Shown here: positions 46,001 to 53,887 of the stretch, one piece after another
How positions within the stretch are numbered: the first letter of the stretch is position 1
How the letters are laid out: each line of letters opens with the position of its first letter
NCBI GenBank assembly: GCA_017436705.1
Contig: JAFSCP010000027.1
Coordinates: forward strand, 1-64,000
Length of the DNA: 64,000 bases
Source of the DNA: Bacillota bacterium
GTDB taxonomy: Bacteria; Bacillota; Clostridia; Peptostreptococcales; Anaerovoracaceae
Direction: 5' to 3'
The notes under the pieces: model-generated
What the model was told of the DNA's origin: nothing
What the model saw: the letters and a program-made list of their open reading frames with translations, nothing else
Database searches by the model: none
Position numbers and translations under genes: made by a program

Positions 46001-47080
46001 TTAGAATTCGTAATCATCAAAACCGAAACCAGGTTTTTCAGAAAGAGTGATTTTATCACCATCAACTGTGAAGCCGCCGGTAACTCCGCCTTCACCTTCA
46101 ACAAAAGACATGAAAGAGTCAAGGTCTACAACAGGTTCCATATTGTCGTAGCAGGCGGCAACCACTGCAGCACCTGCTGCCAGACCCAGCTTGGTTTCAG
46201 ACATACAGCCAACTATACAGGTCTTACCGTTTGCTTTGGCAATTTCATTAATCTGAAGAGCAGGCCATATACCGCCGCATTTCATCAGCTTGATGTTTAT
46301 TGCTTCGCCGGAGTCTTTTTCGCAGGCCCAGCGTGCGTGAACAGGGGAGTGTACGCCTTCGTCAATGAGAAGGGGAACAGGGGAAAGTTTCTTGAGTTCG
46401 GCCATTCCGTCAAGGTCCCAGGAAACGAGCGGCTGTTCAGCTTCAGAAATACCAAGTTCAGGGAACTTTTTAAGGACTTCTGCAGCTGTTTCAATGTCAT
46501 ATCCCTGATTTGCATCGACACGGATATCAATATCAGGGCCTACAGCCTGACGGATTGCGGCAAGATGTTCAAGGTCTTCTTCAGGGTTGATACCGGCTTT
46601 GATTTTAAGACAATGGAAACCCTGAGATACTCTTTCCAGCGCGTCCTCAACCATTTTCTCTGTGGTATCGATACCGATGGTCATATCAGTTGTGAGAACT
46701 GTCTGTGTGGCTCCGAGAAGGCGGTGGACAGGAAGGCCCTTTGCCTTGCCCATAATATCGTAGCAGGCAATGTCGATTGCGGCCTTTGCGGAGGTGTTTC
46801 CTGCAAGCTTGCTGTCCATGATTTTATGAATGGTTTCAGGGTCTTCAGGGTCAGCGCCGATGAGAGCAGGCTTCATAAATTCAACAGCAGCGATTACACC
46901 ATCTATGGTTTCTCCTGTAACGAAAGCAGCAGGACTGGCTTCGCCCATACCATAAATACCTTCGTCTGTGACTATTTTTACATAAACACCTTCAGAATAC
47001 ATGCTTTCAGAAAAAGCGATTCTGAATACTTTACGGCGTTTGAATTTAGTTTTTTTTGTAATGATGTCGGTGATTTTCAT
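46001..47080 (-). CDS. Dipeptide epimerase (L-Ala-D/L-Glu type)
   Basis: Enolase-superfamily enzyme that inverts the second residue of a dipeptide, in relatives L-Ala-D-Glu to L-Ala-L-Glu during murein recycling. In 359 residues all functional positions are seen: catalytic KIK (Lys 159 and 161), metal ligands Asp 189 (VDANQGY), Glu 215 (AEQP), Asp 240 (IDEG), second base Lys 264 (NIKLMKCGG), and the dipeptide-binding DLD (319-321). The segment CMSETKLGLAA closely parallels B. subtilis YkfB. ATG 47080 follows GGAGG. It is monocistronic, leftward, inside the accessory patch. Confidence 0.9.
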   Translation of the reverse strand: MKITDIITKKTKFKRRKVFRIAFSESMYSEGVYVKIVTDEGIYGMGEASPAAFVTGETIDGVIAAVEFMKPALIGADPEDPETIHKIMDSKLAGNTSAKAAIDIACYDIMGKAKGLPVHRLLGATQTVLTTDMTIGIDTTEKMVEDALERVSQGFHCLKIKAGINPEEDLEHLAAIRQAVGPDIDIRVDANQGYDIETAAEVLKKFPELGISEAEQPLVSWDLDGMAELKKLSPVPLLIDEGVHSPVHARWACEKDSGEAINIKLMKCGGIWPALQINEIAKANGKTCIVGCMSETKLGLAAGAAVVAACYDNMEPVVDLDSFMSFVEGEGGVTGGFTVDGDKITLSEKPGFGFDDYEF

Positions 47081-47108
47081 AAAGTAAATTCCTCCTTTAT
47101 ATACGATG

Positions 47109-47136
47109 ATTATAGCACCAGTAACCGGGTTTTAAA
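47109..47136 (-). promoter_or_regulatory. Promoter of the dipeptide epimerase
   Basis: Minus strand TTTAAA (47136-47131), 16-base spacer ending in TGC, TATAAT (47114-47109): an extended -10 promoter. The palindrome at 47138-47152 lies directly upstream of its -35 box. Confidence 0.6.
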
Positions 47137-47137
47137 A

Positions 47138-47173
47138 CTGCAAATCTTGCGGTTGACAGCGCAAAGTTTGCAT
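47138..47173. promoter_or_regulatory. Tandem TGCA-N5-TGCA palindromes before the epimerase gene
   Basis: CTGCA-AATCT-TGCGG (47138-47152) and GCGCA-AAGTT-TGCAT (47159-47173), centres 21 bp apart, each with one deviation from perfect symmetry. Between them is TTGACA. Same arrangement as at 41527-41562. Confidence 0.6.
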
Positions 47174-47229
47174 TATACAAAATTATTCGTTTTCGACAAA
47201 ACTAGACAATTTATGACAAAAAAAGCCCG

Positions 47230-47258
47230 TTGACCCTCACACATGGCAATGTTAAAAT
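47230..47258 (+). promoter_or_regulatory. Promoter of the AlbA-type regulator gene
   Basis: TTGACC (47230-47235), 17-base spacer, TAAAAT (47253-47258), 33 bases before the gene. A Spo0A-like box (TTCGACA, 47192-47198) lies upstream. Confidence 0.65.
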
Positions 47259-47291
47259 ATGGTAAAATGAAATGTGTGGTGGTGAAATACT

Positions 47292-48746
47292 ATGATTGAT
47301 TTTGGGAAAATCAGTTTATACAGAGAGAACAATCGTATAGAAGCAAAAAAGGCTCTCGGTGGGATGCCTCAGAGCATCTGGGAAACTTACTCAGCTTTTG
47401 CGAATACTTATGGCGGAGTAATTTTGCTGGGTGTGGAAGAGTCAGCGGATAAATCTTTGTATACAGTGAACCTGCCTGATCCTGATAAACTGATAAGAGA
47501 ATTCTGGAATATTGTCAATAATCCAAACAAAGTCAGTGTTAATATATTATCTTCCAAAGATGTTTTTGTTCAGAATGTGGATGGGAACAACATAGTTGTT
47601 ATCAATGTTCCGCGTGCTGAGCGTGCCTATAAGCCTGTTTACGTAGATGGGAATCCCCTCTGCACATACCGCCGCAATGGCGAAGGGGATTATCGATGCA
47701 CGAAGGAAGAATATCAGGCGATGGTCCGTGACGCTTCCGTCAGAACGCAGGACATGCTTGTTCTTGAAGAAATGGATATAGGTGTTTTTAACAAAGAAAG
47801 CGTGCGGAGCTACCGGCAGAGAATGAAACTTTCCCGTCCCGGGCATGTGTGGGAAACATTGACTGATGAGGAATTTTTGCTGAAACTTGGTGCTTTAGGT
47901 ATAGGTTCTGATGGAAAGAAACATCCTACAGCGGCAGGCCTTCTTATGTTCGGTAACGAGTATGAAATTGTAAGAGAATTTAATACTTTTTTCCTTGATT
48001 ATCAGGAACAGATTGATGCAGATATACGATGGACTGACCGTATTATTTCCTCGTCAGGTGACTGGAGCGGCAATGTTTATGATTTTTATTTCAGGGTATA
48101 TAACAAGCTAGTTCAGGATATTAAAGTACCATTTAAAATGGAAGGCGGAAGCCGGGTTGATGATACGCCGGTACATCAGGCACTTCGTGAAGCTCTGGCA
48201 AATTGCCTTGTTAATGCAGATTACTACGGCAGGCAGGGAATTGTTGTTGTCAAAAAACGTGAGTGTATTACACTGTCCAATCCGGGAAGTTTCCGTATTG
48301 AAATAAATGCGGCTAAAAGCGGCGGTATTTCGGACCCGCGTAATTGGGCAATGATGAAAATGTTCAACCTTATCGATATAGGTGAACGTGCAGGAAGCGG
48401 TGTACCGAATATATTCGGTGTTTGGAAACAGCAGGGCTGGAAAGAGCCTGTTATCAATGAAGATTTTGAGCCTGAGAGGATAACACTCCTGCTGCCATTC
48501 GCAAAAAATGACGATAAAAAAGTGACGATAAAAAGTGACGATAAAAAAGTGACGATAAAATCGCAGCAGCAGAAAAAAGAAATGATTAATTATCTTTTAA
48601 ACAATGAAACTGCAAAAAACAGTGATTTTGCAGAGCTTCTCGGTGTAAAGAGCACCCGTGTAAAACAGCTTCTTAAAGAACTGGTTGATGCGGAAATGGT
48701 TGTGGCAGAGGGCGGCAACAGAAACAGAAGCTACAGGCTGAAATAG
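47292..48746 (+). CDS. AlbA/Schlafen-type DNA-binding ATPase, putative regulator
   Basis: 484 residues: an N-terminal AlbA_2/Schlafen-like domain (about 10-130; NRIEAKKALGGMP, FANTYGGVILLGVEES, YRRNGEGDYRC), a middle ATPase-like domain of the RecG-C-terminus/HATPase_c_4 type (about 255-400; ALREALANCLVNADYYGRQG, AGSGVPNIFGVWKQQGW) and a C-terminal winged helix (about 430-480). Such proteins are widespread, poorly characterised transcription or defence-related factors. Between the ATPase and winged helix is the repeat DDKKVTIKS twice, encoded by a direct DNA repeat (48509-48562). Ribosome binding site is weak (GGTGG). Confidence 0.85.
   Translation: MIDFGKISLYRENNRIEAKKALGGMPQSIWETYSAFANTYGGVILLGVEESADKSLYTVNLPDPDKLIREFWNIVNNPNKVSVNILSSKDVFVQNVDGNNIVVINVPRAERAYKPVYVDGNPLCTYRRNGEGDYRCTKEEYQAMVRDASVRTQDMLVLEEMDIGVFNKESVRSYRQRMKLSRPGHVWETLTDEEFLLKLGALGIGSDGKKHPTAAGLLMFGNEYEIVREFNTFFLDYQEQIDADIRWTDRIISSSGDWSGNVYDFYFRVYNKLVQDIKVPFKMEGGSRVDDTPVHQALREALANCLVNADYYGRQGIVVVKKRECITLSNPGSFRIEINAAKSGGISDPRNWAMMKMFNLIDIGERAGSGVPNIFGVWKQQGWKEPVINEDFEPERITLLLPFAKNDDKKVTIKSDDKKVTIKSQQQKKEMINYLLNNETAKNSDFAELLGVKSTRVKQLLKELVDAEMVVAEGGNRNRSYRLK
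48509..48562 (+). repeat. Short tandem repeat inside the AlbA-type gene
   Basis: Four units of TGACGATAAAA plus 2-3 bases (unit lengths 14, 13, 14, 13), equal to two copies of a 27-base repeat. Unequal copying of one 13-14 base unit would shift the frame and remove the winged helix. Confidence 0.85.
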
Positions 48747-48773
48747 GAAGCTATTGAGGTAATACTGTGGGTT

Positions 48774-48837
48774 TGTCGAATAGCGTCGGAATTTGACGAA
48801 CGATTCTGCTTGAAACCGTCGAAAAAAATGGTAAAAT
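48774..48837 (+). promoter_or_regulatory. Promoter of the Rpn-type gene with three Spo0A-like boxes
   Basis: TTGAAA (48810-48815), 16-base spacer, TAAAAT (48832-48837). TGTCGAA at 48774, TGACGAA at 48794 and CGTCGAA at 48817 follow each other at 20-23 base intervals, the last one inside the spacer. Confidence 0.55.
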
Positions 48838-48894
48838 TTTATATAAGAAAACGTTTTCTTTCCGTTACAACCCAAGTGATTTACGGGAGAAAAA

Positions 48895-49752
48895 ATGAAG
48901 AGCAGTAAAAAATATACTTTAAAGAACCCTATTATGTTCAGTGTTATCATGCAGGACAGGAACAGGTGCATCGGGTTGCTTGAGAGGATTTTTCCAGGAC
49001 GCAAGGTACAGGAACTGAATTATGTGCATCAGGAGAAAGATAAGCTGGCGGAACCTGAGATTGAACGTACATATATTGTAGGCATTGATGTGAAGGCTAT
49101 CCGTATGGATGTGCTTTTTGAGGACAGCAACGCTTGGTATGATATTGAGATGCAGATATATGACATGGGCAATCTGCCGAAGCGAAGCAGGTATTATCAT
49201 GCTGTAAAAACAGTCGATTCCTTGCAAAGGGGCACCGAATATACTAAACTCAAGGAAGGCTATGTTATCTTTATCAATGACTTTGACATATTCGGATTTG
49301 ATGAACCGGTATATTCGTTTGAGATGTTTGACAAAAATTTACAGTTGAATCTGAACGACGGACAGCATACAATATTCTTAAACAGCAAGTGCAGAAATAA
49401 TGTACCTGCAGAACTTGAAGGATTCTACCACTATCTGCAGACTGGAGAGGTCAAGTCGGGAGACGACTGGCTGACAGAGATGGCAGTCGCGGTAGAAGAT
49501 GTAAACAGCAGGAAGGAGGTCTTGGACAATATGACAGTATACGAAGAAATAAAAATGTTAGAAAATATAGTAGAAGAAAAGGACCAGGAAATTGCAGCAA
49601 ATAAGCGGCAACTCGAAGCAAAAGACCAGGAACTCGCCAGGTCTAAGCAGCTTACGCTTATTCTTGCACAGCAAGGACGTACAGATGACCTTGTGCGTGC
49701 ATCGGAGGATGAAGCTTACCGCGACAAACTGTTTGCTGAATTTAATATTTAA
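48895..49752 (+). CDS. Rpn-family PD-(D/E)XK nuclease (transposase-like)
   Basis: 285-residue member of the Rpn/PDDEXK_2 family of recombination-promoting nucleases, common as multicopy accessory genes. The nuclease core is visible: GIDVKAIRMDVLFED then WYDIEMQ near 83-90, with the catalytic Asp and Glu-x-Gln. Residues 215-260 form a charged coiled coil (EEKDQEIAANKRQLEAKDQE). The tail ends DKLFAEFNI. ATG 48895 follows GGGAGA. A terminator lies 32 bp after the stop, and a degraded relative follows. Confidence 0.85.
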   Translation: MKSSKKYTLKNPIMFSVIMQDRNRCIGLLERIFPGRKVQELNYVHQEKDKLAEPEIERTYIVGIDVKAIRMDVLFEDSNAWYDIEMQIYDMGNLPKRSRYYHAVKTVDSLQRGTEYTKLKEGYVIFINDFDIFGFDEPVYSFEMFDKNLQLNLNDGQHTIFLNSKCRNNVPAELEGFYHYLQTGEVKSGDDWLTEMAVAVEDVNSRKEVLDNMTVYEEIKMLENIVEEKDQEIAANKRQLEAKDQELARSKQLTLILAQQGRTDDLVRASEDEAYRDKLFAEFNI

Positions 49753-49783
49753 AATTCAACGGGCAGGACAGGTGAATTGCTAT

Positions 49784-49814
49784 AAACAGGTGTGTGTATG
49801 CATACCTGTTTTTT
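49784..49814 (+). terminator. Terminator of the Rpn-type gene
   Basis: AAACAGGT (49784-49791) pairs with ACCTGTTT (49804-49811), then more T. Confidence 0.85.
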
Positions 49815-49843
49815 GCATAAAAAGTGTCGAACATTTGCCATGC

Positions 49844-50131
49844 GGCGACGGTTCGTATATTATAATATTGAATACAAAATGTGCGCGGGAGAAGGTACCA
49901 CCTGAGCTCCAAGGATTATTCCACTACATAAATACCGAGGAAGTTGATGAAGGTGACTGGTTTGTGGAAATGATACATCAGGTGGTTCTCAGGTACCAGA
50001 GCGACGAGGAGGTGGCAAACATGGCTACACTTGAAGAAGAATATTTGAGAAAGAATACGCTGGCAGAACGTAGGGGTCGCGAGGAAGGCCGCGAGGAAGA
50101 ACGTGAGAAACTGGATGAGTTTAATATTTAA
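49844..50131 (+). pseudogene. C-terminal remnant of a second Rpn-family nuclease
   Basis: The frame reads GDGSYIIILNTKC, VPPELQGLFHYINTEEV, GDWFVEMIHQ and ends EKLDEFNI, which aligns with the region following the nuclease core of the intact gene at 48895 (GQHTIFLNSKC, VPAELEGFYHYLQTGEV, DDWLTEM). About 95 residues remain. The nuclease core and a start codon with ribosome binding site are missing; the open frame upstream (from 49592) overlaps the intact gene and its terminator and is not coding. It is a decayed or recombined paralog. Confidence 0.75.
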
Positions 50132-50134
50132 ATT

Positions 50135-50194
50135 GTGCAAAAAATGCACATTGTATGGAGTGCAAAGATTGCACTGGGAGTGCAAATTTTGCGC
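50135..50194. promoter_or_regulatory. Three TGCA-N5-TGCA palindromes upstream of the transporter
   Basis: GTGCA-AAAAA-TGCAC (50135-50149), GTGCA-AAGAT-TGCAC (50160-50174) and GTGCA-AATTT-TGCGC (50180-50194), centres 25 and 20 bp apart. They lie about 165-225 bases upstream of the sigma-54 promoter, the usual distance for activator binding sites. Confidence 0.65.
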
Positions 50195-50224
50195 AGTTTA
50201 TGTGGGAAATAAGGAGAATTGGTG

Positions 50225-50261
50225 AGCGGTGTCGGAAGGTGGCACCGCTTATAGTTTTTTT
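50225..50261 (+). terminator. Terminator-like hairpin upstream of the transporter operon
   Basis: AGCGGTG (50225-50231) pairs with CACCGCT (50243-50249), then a seven-T run at 50255-50261. It would stop read-through into the transporter operon. Confidence 0.75.
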
Positions 50262-50357
50262 GCATTACTTGGCAAATGGTTGAATCTTGCGGGTTTGGGG
50301 GGATGGCGGACGAATGGGTACAGCGGCAGGGCAAAAGTTTAAAGAAATTGTACTATT

Positions 50358-50374
50358 TTGGCACGGACTTTGCT
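50358..50374 (+). promoter_or_regulatory. Consensus sigma-54 promoter of the oligopeptide transporter operon
   Basis: TTGGCACGGACTTTGCT has GG and GC in exact -24/-12 spacing and matches the TTGGCACG-N4-TTGCT consensus at essentially every position. It is 69 bases before the first transporter gene. With rpoN and an activator in the same window, control by that activator is the simplest model. Confidence 0.85.
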
Positions 50375-50442
50375 ATATATGAGAATGTACTAATTATTTC
50401 ATTAAACGTACAAATTTTCAAATTGAAATAGGAGGAGAAAAA

Positions 50443-51948
50443 ATGAAAAAGAATTGGTTACGTACACTTTCTTTAGTTCTTTGCTTAGCACTTTGCTTTG
50501 GCCTTATCGGCTGCGGCGGTCCTGGTGAGGCAGAAGAAGGAAATCCAGAACAGATCGTTATTGCTACAGACGTAGACCTTAAGGCTCTCGACCCAATGGG
50601 TAACTGGTCCGGTGCATGCTACTACATTTACTGGACTTGCTATGACAGATTATTAGGATACGACTATGAAACTGGTGAATTCTTACCAGAACTGGCTACT
50701 TCCTGGGAAGTTTCCGAAGATGGTATGGAATACATCTTCCATTTAAGAGATGACGTTAAGTGGCATGATGGAACTCAGTTCACAGCTAAGGACGTTGTTT
50801 ACACAGTTAAGAGAGGTATCGAAACTCAGTGCGGTAACTATCCAAGTGTAAGCCATGCAGAAGCAATTGACGATTTCACAGTTAAGTATATCATGAACGA
50901 ACCTAACTCCTTAGTACTCGACAAGCAGTGGATCGGCGACGCAGCTATCATCCAGGACGGCTGCGGCGATGACGTTGCGACTAACATCATGGGTACAGGT
51001 GCTTATAAGGTTAAAGAATGGCACATCGGTGAACACCTCATCATCGAAGCTAACCCTGATTACTGGGGCGAACAGCCAGCAATAAAGGAAATCAAATATG
51101 TTACAATGCCTGAAGCTAATGCTAGATTAATGGCTGTACAGGCTGGCGACGTTCACGTTGCTTCCATCCCTGCGGCAAACATCAAAGCTGCTCAGGAAGA
51201 CGAAAACCTTACAATTTACACTAACCAGTCCACATCCTTAAACTACTTAGGTATGAACCACTCTAACGAATACTTATCCAACAAACTGGTTAGACAGGCT
51301 ATCTACCACGCAATCAACAAGCAGGACATCATTGATGCTGCTCTTGAAGGCTATGCAGTTCAGGCTGACGTATTAGTTCCACCTTCAATTCAGGGTCACG
51401 CCAAGGATATCAAGGGTTACGAATACGATGTAGAAAAGGCTAAAGCATTACTTGCTGAAGCAGGTTATGCAGATGGTTTCGACCTTGAGCTTACTTACAG
51501 AACTGGTATGTACGACGTTCAGGCTCAGATCATCCAGGCTCAGTTAAAGGAAATCGGTATCAATGTAACTCTCGACGGCAGAGAATCTGCTGCTGCATCT
51601 GAAAAGATCAATGCAGGTCAGTCTCAGCTCAACTTAGGTTACAGAGGTTCTTCCAATGCAGACTACTACCTCAGCATTATGCATTCAGACAGAATGACTG
51701 ACGGACGTAACATCCTCAACCTCAGCAACGAAGGTATTGATGCTGCTCTCGACAAGGCTAAGACTACAATCGATACAGATGCTCGTACTCAGGAATACAT
51801 CAAGTGCCAGCAGATTGCACACGATGAAGTTGTAGTAGTTCCTCTTTACAGCGGTACTGTATTCAACATTTCACCTAAGAACTTAGCAGGCGTACAGCTT
51901 CTTCCTACATCCGGTTCTGATCACAGACAGATTCACTGGGTTGAATAA
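50443..51948 (+). CDS. Oligopeptide/dipeptide ABC transporter substrate-binding lipoprotein
   Basis: Extracellular SBP family 5 protein, 501 residues. The signal peptide ends in the lipobox LIGC with lipidated Cys 24. The mature part has family markers: LLGYDYETGEFLPELATSWEVSEDGMEYIFHLRDDVKWHDGT (read in parts), NPDYWGEQP and KLVRQAIYHAINKQDI. It captures peptides for the permease encoded next. Codon use is strongly biased, as expected for an abundant binding protein. Ribosome binding site AGGAGG. First gene behind the sigma-54 promoter. Confidence 0.95.
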   Translation: MKKNWLRTLSLVLCLALCFGLIGCGGPGEAEEGNPEQIVIATDVDLKALDPMGNWSGACYYIYWTCYDRLLGYDYETGEFLPELATSWEVSEDGMEYIFHLRDDVKWHDGTQFTAKDVVYTVKRGIETQCGNYPSVSHAEAIDDFTVKYIMNEPNSLVLDKQWIGDAAIIQDGCGDDVATNIMGTGAYKVKEWHIGEHLIIEANPDYWGEQPAIKEIKYVTMPEANARLMAVQAGDVHVASIPAANIKAAQEDENLTIYTNQSTSLNYLGMNHSNEYLSNKLVRQAIYHAINKQDIIDAALEGYAVQADVLVPPSIQGHAKDIKGYEYDVEKAKALLAEAGYADGFDLELTYRTGMYDVQAQIIQAQLKEIGINVTLDGRESAAASEKINAGQSQLNLGYRGSSNADYYLSIMHSDRMTDGRNILNLSNEGIDAALDKAKTTIDTDARTQEYIKCQQIAHDEVVVVPLYSGTVFNISPKNLAGVQLLPTSGSDHRQIHWVE

Positions 51949-51993
51949 TTTAAACCTGTACTAAAAATTAACACGATTTAATTTTAAAAATGA

Positions 51994-52021
51994 TGCCAGA
52001 TGAGGGAAACCTCATCTGGCA
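51994..52021 (+). promoter_or_regulatory. Intercistronic hairpin after the binding-protein gene
   Basis: TGCCAGATGAGG (51994-52005) pairs perfectly with CCTCATCTGGCA (52010-52021) around a GAAA tetraloop. No T run follows. Such hairpins protect the binding-protein mRNA so that it exceeds the permease mRNA. Confidence 0.8.
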
Positions 52022-52044
52022 ATCTTACGAAAGGAGTAGTAAAA

Positions 52045-52977
52045 ATGCTTAAATATATAATCAAGCGATTGTTACTTCTCATTCCGGTAATTCTCGGTGT
52101 AACCGCAATTGTATTCTTCATCATGTCACTGGCTCCGGGTGATCCGGCTCTCTCAATTCTGGGTCCTGACGCTGAACCTGAGGCTGTAGAGCATCTCAGA
52201 GAAGAACTCGGTCTTAACGACCCTGTTATCGTGCAGTATGCTAATTACATGTGGGATTTCATCCATGGTGACCTCGGTACATCATATAATTCGGGAAGAC
52301 CGGTTTTAGAAGAATACCTGTACTTCTTCCCTGCGACATTCAAGCTGGCCTTCTGGTCCATGTTCGTTGCAGTTATTATTTCGATTCCAATCGGTATTAT
52401 CTCTGCTGTTAAGCAGTATTCATTAATCGACAATATTGGTATGGTGGGCGCTCTTGCAGGCCTTTCCATTCCTAACTTCTGGCTCGGACTTATGCTTATC
52501 ATGGTATTCTCACTTAATCTGGGCATCCTGCCATCAGGCGGTGCCACAGCACCGGGTGCAGTAATACTTCCTGCTATTACAATCGGGACAGGACTCACTG
52601 CTACTATTACAAGAATGATGCGTTCATCCATGCTTGAAACAATCCGTCAGGACTATATCCGTACAGCCAGAGCTAAAGGTGTAAACAGTAAGAAGGTTAT
52701 TACAGGCCATGCCCTGAGAAACGCACTTATCCCTGTAGTTACAGTTATCTGTATGGACTTCGGTTACTGCCTTGCAGGTGCATCCACTACAGAAATCGTA
52801 TTCTCCTGGCCGGGCATCGGCAGACTTACCGTTAATGCAATCAACTCTCAGGACAGACCGCTTGCCATCGGCTGCCTGATTATGACTGCTATTGCAATCT
52901 GCGTATCCAACATGGTAATGGATATTCTGTACGCAATCATTGACCCTAGAATCAAACTGACAGGGGGGAGCAAGTAA
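52045..52977 (+). CDS. Oligopeptide ABC transporter permease (DppB/OppB type)
   Basis: 310-residue inner permease subunit with six membrane helices. The start MLKYIIKRLLLLIPVILGVT is typical; the EAA loop that contacts the ATPases reads IRTARAKGVNSKKVITGHALRNALIP in parts near 205-230. ATG 52045 follows AAGGAG; the longer frame from 52000 would translate the hairpin. Overlaps the next permease gene by one base. Confidence 0.95.
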   Translation: MLKYIIKRLLLLIPVILGVTAIVFFIMSLAPGDPALSILGPDAEPEAVEHLREELGLNDPVIVQYANYMWDFIHGDLGTSYNSGRPVLEEYLYFFPATFKLAFWSMFVAVIISIPIGIISAVKQYSLIDNIGMVGALAGLSIPNFWLGLMLIMVFSLNLGILPSGGATAPGAVILPAITIGTGLTATITRMMRSSMLETIRQDYIRTARAKGVNSKKVITGHALRNALIPVVTVICMDFGYCLAGASTTEIVFSWPGIGRLTVNAINSQDRPLAIGCLIMTAIAICVSNMVMDILYAIIDPRIKLTGGSK

Positions 52978-53876
52978 TGAGTAAGAAAAAGAAAAATCAG
53001 GCCCAGTCAACAGGCCGTAAAAATATATCCAAGGGACAGGATATCAGAAGACGTTTCATGCGTAACAGAAACTCTGTAATCGGCCTTGTCCTTACAGCAA
53101 TCTTCGTTTTCGTAGCGCTTGCGGCACCAATCCTTGTTGACTACGATACGCAGGTAATCCAGCAGAGCATTCCTGACAGACTGCTTCAGCCCGGCGAAAA
53201 TCCTGAACATCCTCTCGGTACAGACGAAATCGGCCGTGACGTAATGGCCAGACTTATTTACGCAGCTAAGATGTCACTGTCAATCGGTGCCATGTCCGTA
53301 GTAATAGCCATAGCCATCGGTGTTTTCATCGGTTCCGTTGCAGGGTACTTCGGCGGCAAGGTTGATACAGTTCTCATGCGTTTAATGGAAGTTCTCGACG
53401 GCGTACCGTCCTTCCTTATGGCCCTTACAATCTGTGCAGCTCTCGGTGCCAGCGTTTATACGCTGATGATTGCCATCGCTGTAGGTTCCATTGCAGCACA
53501 GTCCCGTATGGTACGAAGCGCAGTATTAACTGTTAAAAACAACGAATATGTAGAAGCTGCCAAGGCAATGGGCGCAACCGATATGCAGATTATCTTCTAC
53601 CACATCATTCCTAACTGTGTAGGTACTATCATCGTACAGTTCTCAGTTAAGATTGCAGGCGGTATTCTTTCCGCATCATCACTCAGCTTCCTGGGTCTGG
53701 GCGTACAGCCGCCTGATCCTGAATGGGGTGCAATGCTTTCCGGCGGACGTACATACATGCTGGACAACCCAACATTAACATTATTCCCTGGATTATGTAT
53801 TATGATCGTAATCCTGGCATTAAATATGCTGGGCGATGGTCTCCGTGACTCACTCGACCCAAGACTTAAAGGATAG
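52977..53876 (+). CDS. Oligopeptide ABC transporter permease (DppC/OppC type)
   Basis: 299-residue second permease. A basic cytoplasmic N-tail (RRRFMRNRNSVIGLVL) precedes the first helix; HPLGTDEIGRDVMARLIYAAKMSL near 80 and the EAA loop VEAAKAMGATDMQIIFYHIIPN near 190 are the family signatures. It pairs with the preceding permease. The ATG overlaps the upstream TAA. Confidence 0.95.
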   Translation: MSKKKKNQAQSTGRKNISKGQDIRRRFMRNRNSVIGLVLTAIFVFVALAAPILVDYDTQVIQQSIPDRLLQPGENPEHPLGTDEIGRDVMARLIYAAKMSLSIGAMSVVIAIAIGVFIGSVAGYFGGKVDTVLMRLMEVLDGVPSFLMALTICAALGASVYTLMIAIAVGSIAAQSRMVRSAVLTVKNNEYVEAAKAMGATDMQIIFYHIIPNCVGTIIVQFSVKIAGGILSASSLSFLGLGVQPPDPEWGAMLSGGRTYMLDNPTLTLFPGLCIMIVILALNMLGDGLRDSLDPRLKG

Positions 53877-53887
53877 GAGGGGAGAAT

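Noticed and set aside
46337-47233. 298-residue plus-strand open frame
   Set aside because: It is antisense to the dipeptide epimerase, whose catalytic residues are all intact; Cys/Phe/His-rich composition is typical of a shadow frame.
48509-48562. CRISPR-like repeats
   Set aside because: Units are 13-14 bases with no spacers and lie inside a reading frame.
49592-49843. Upstream part of the frame leading into the Rpn remnant
   Set aside because: It overlaps the intact Rpn-type gene and its terminator; only the part from about 49844 resembles the family.
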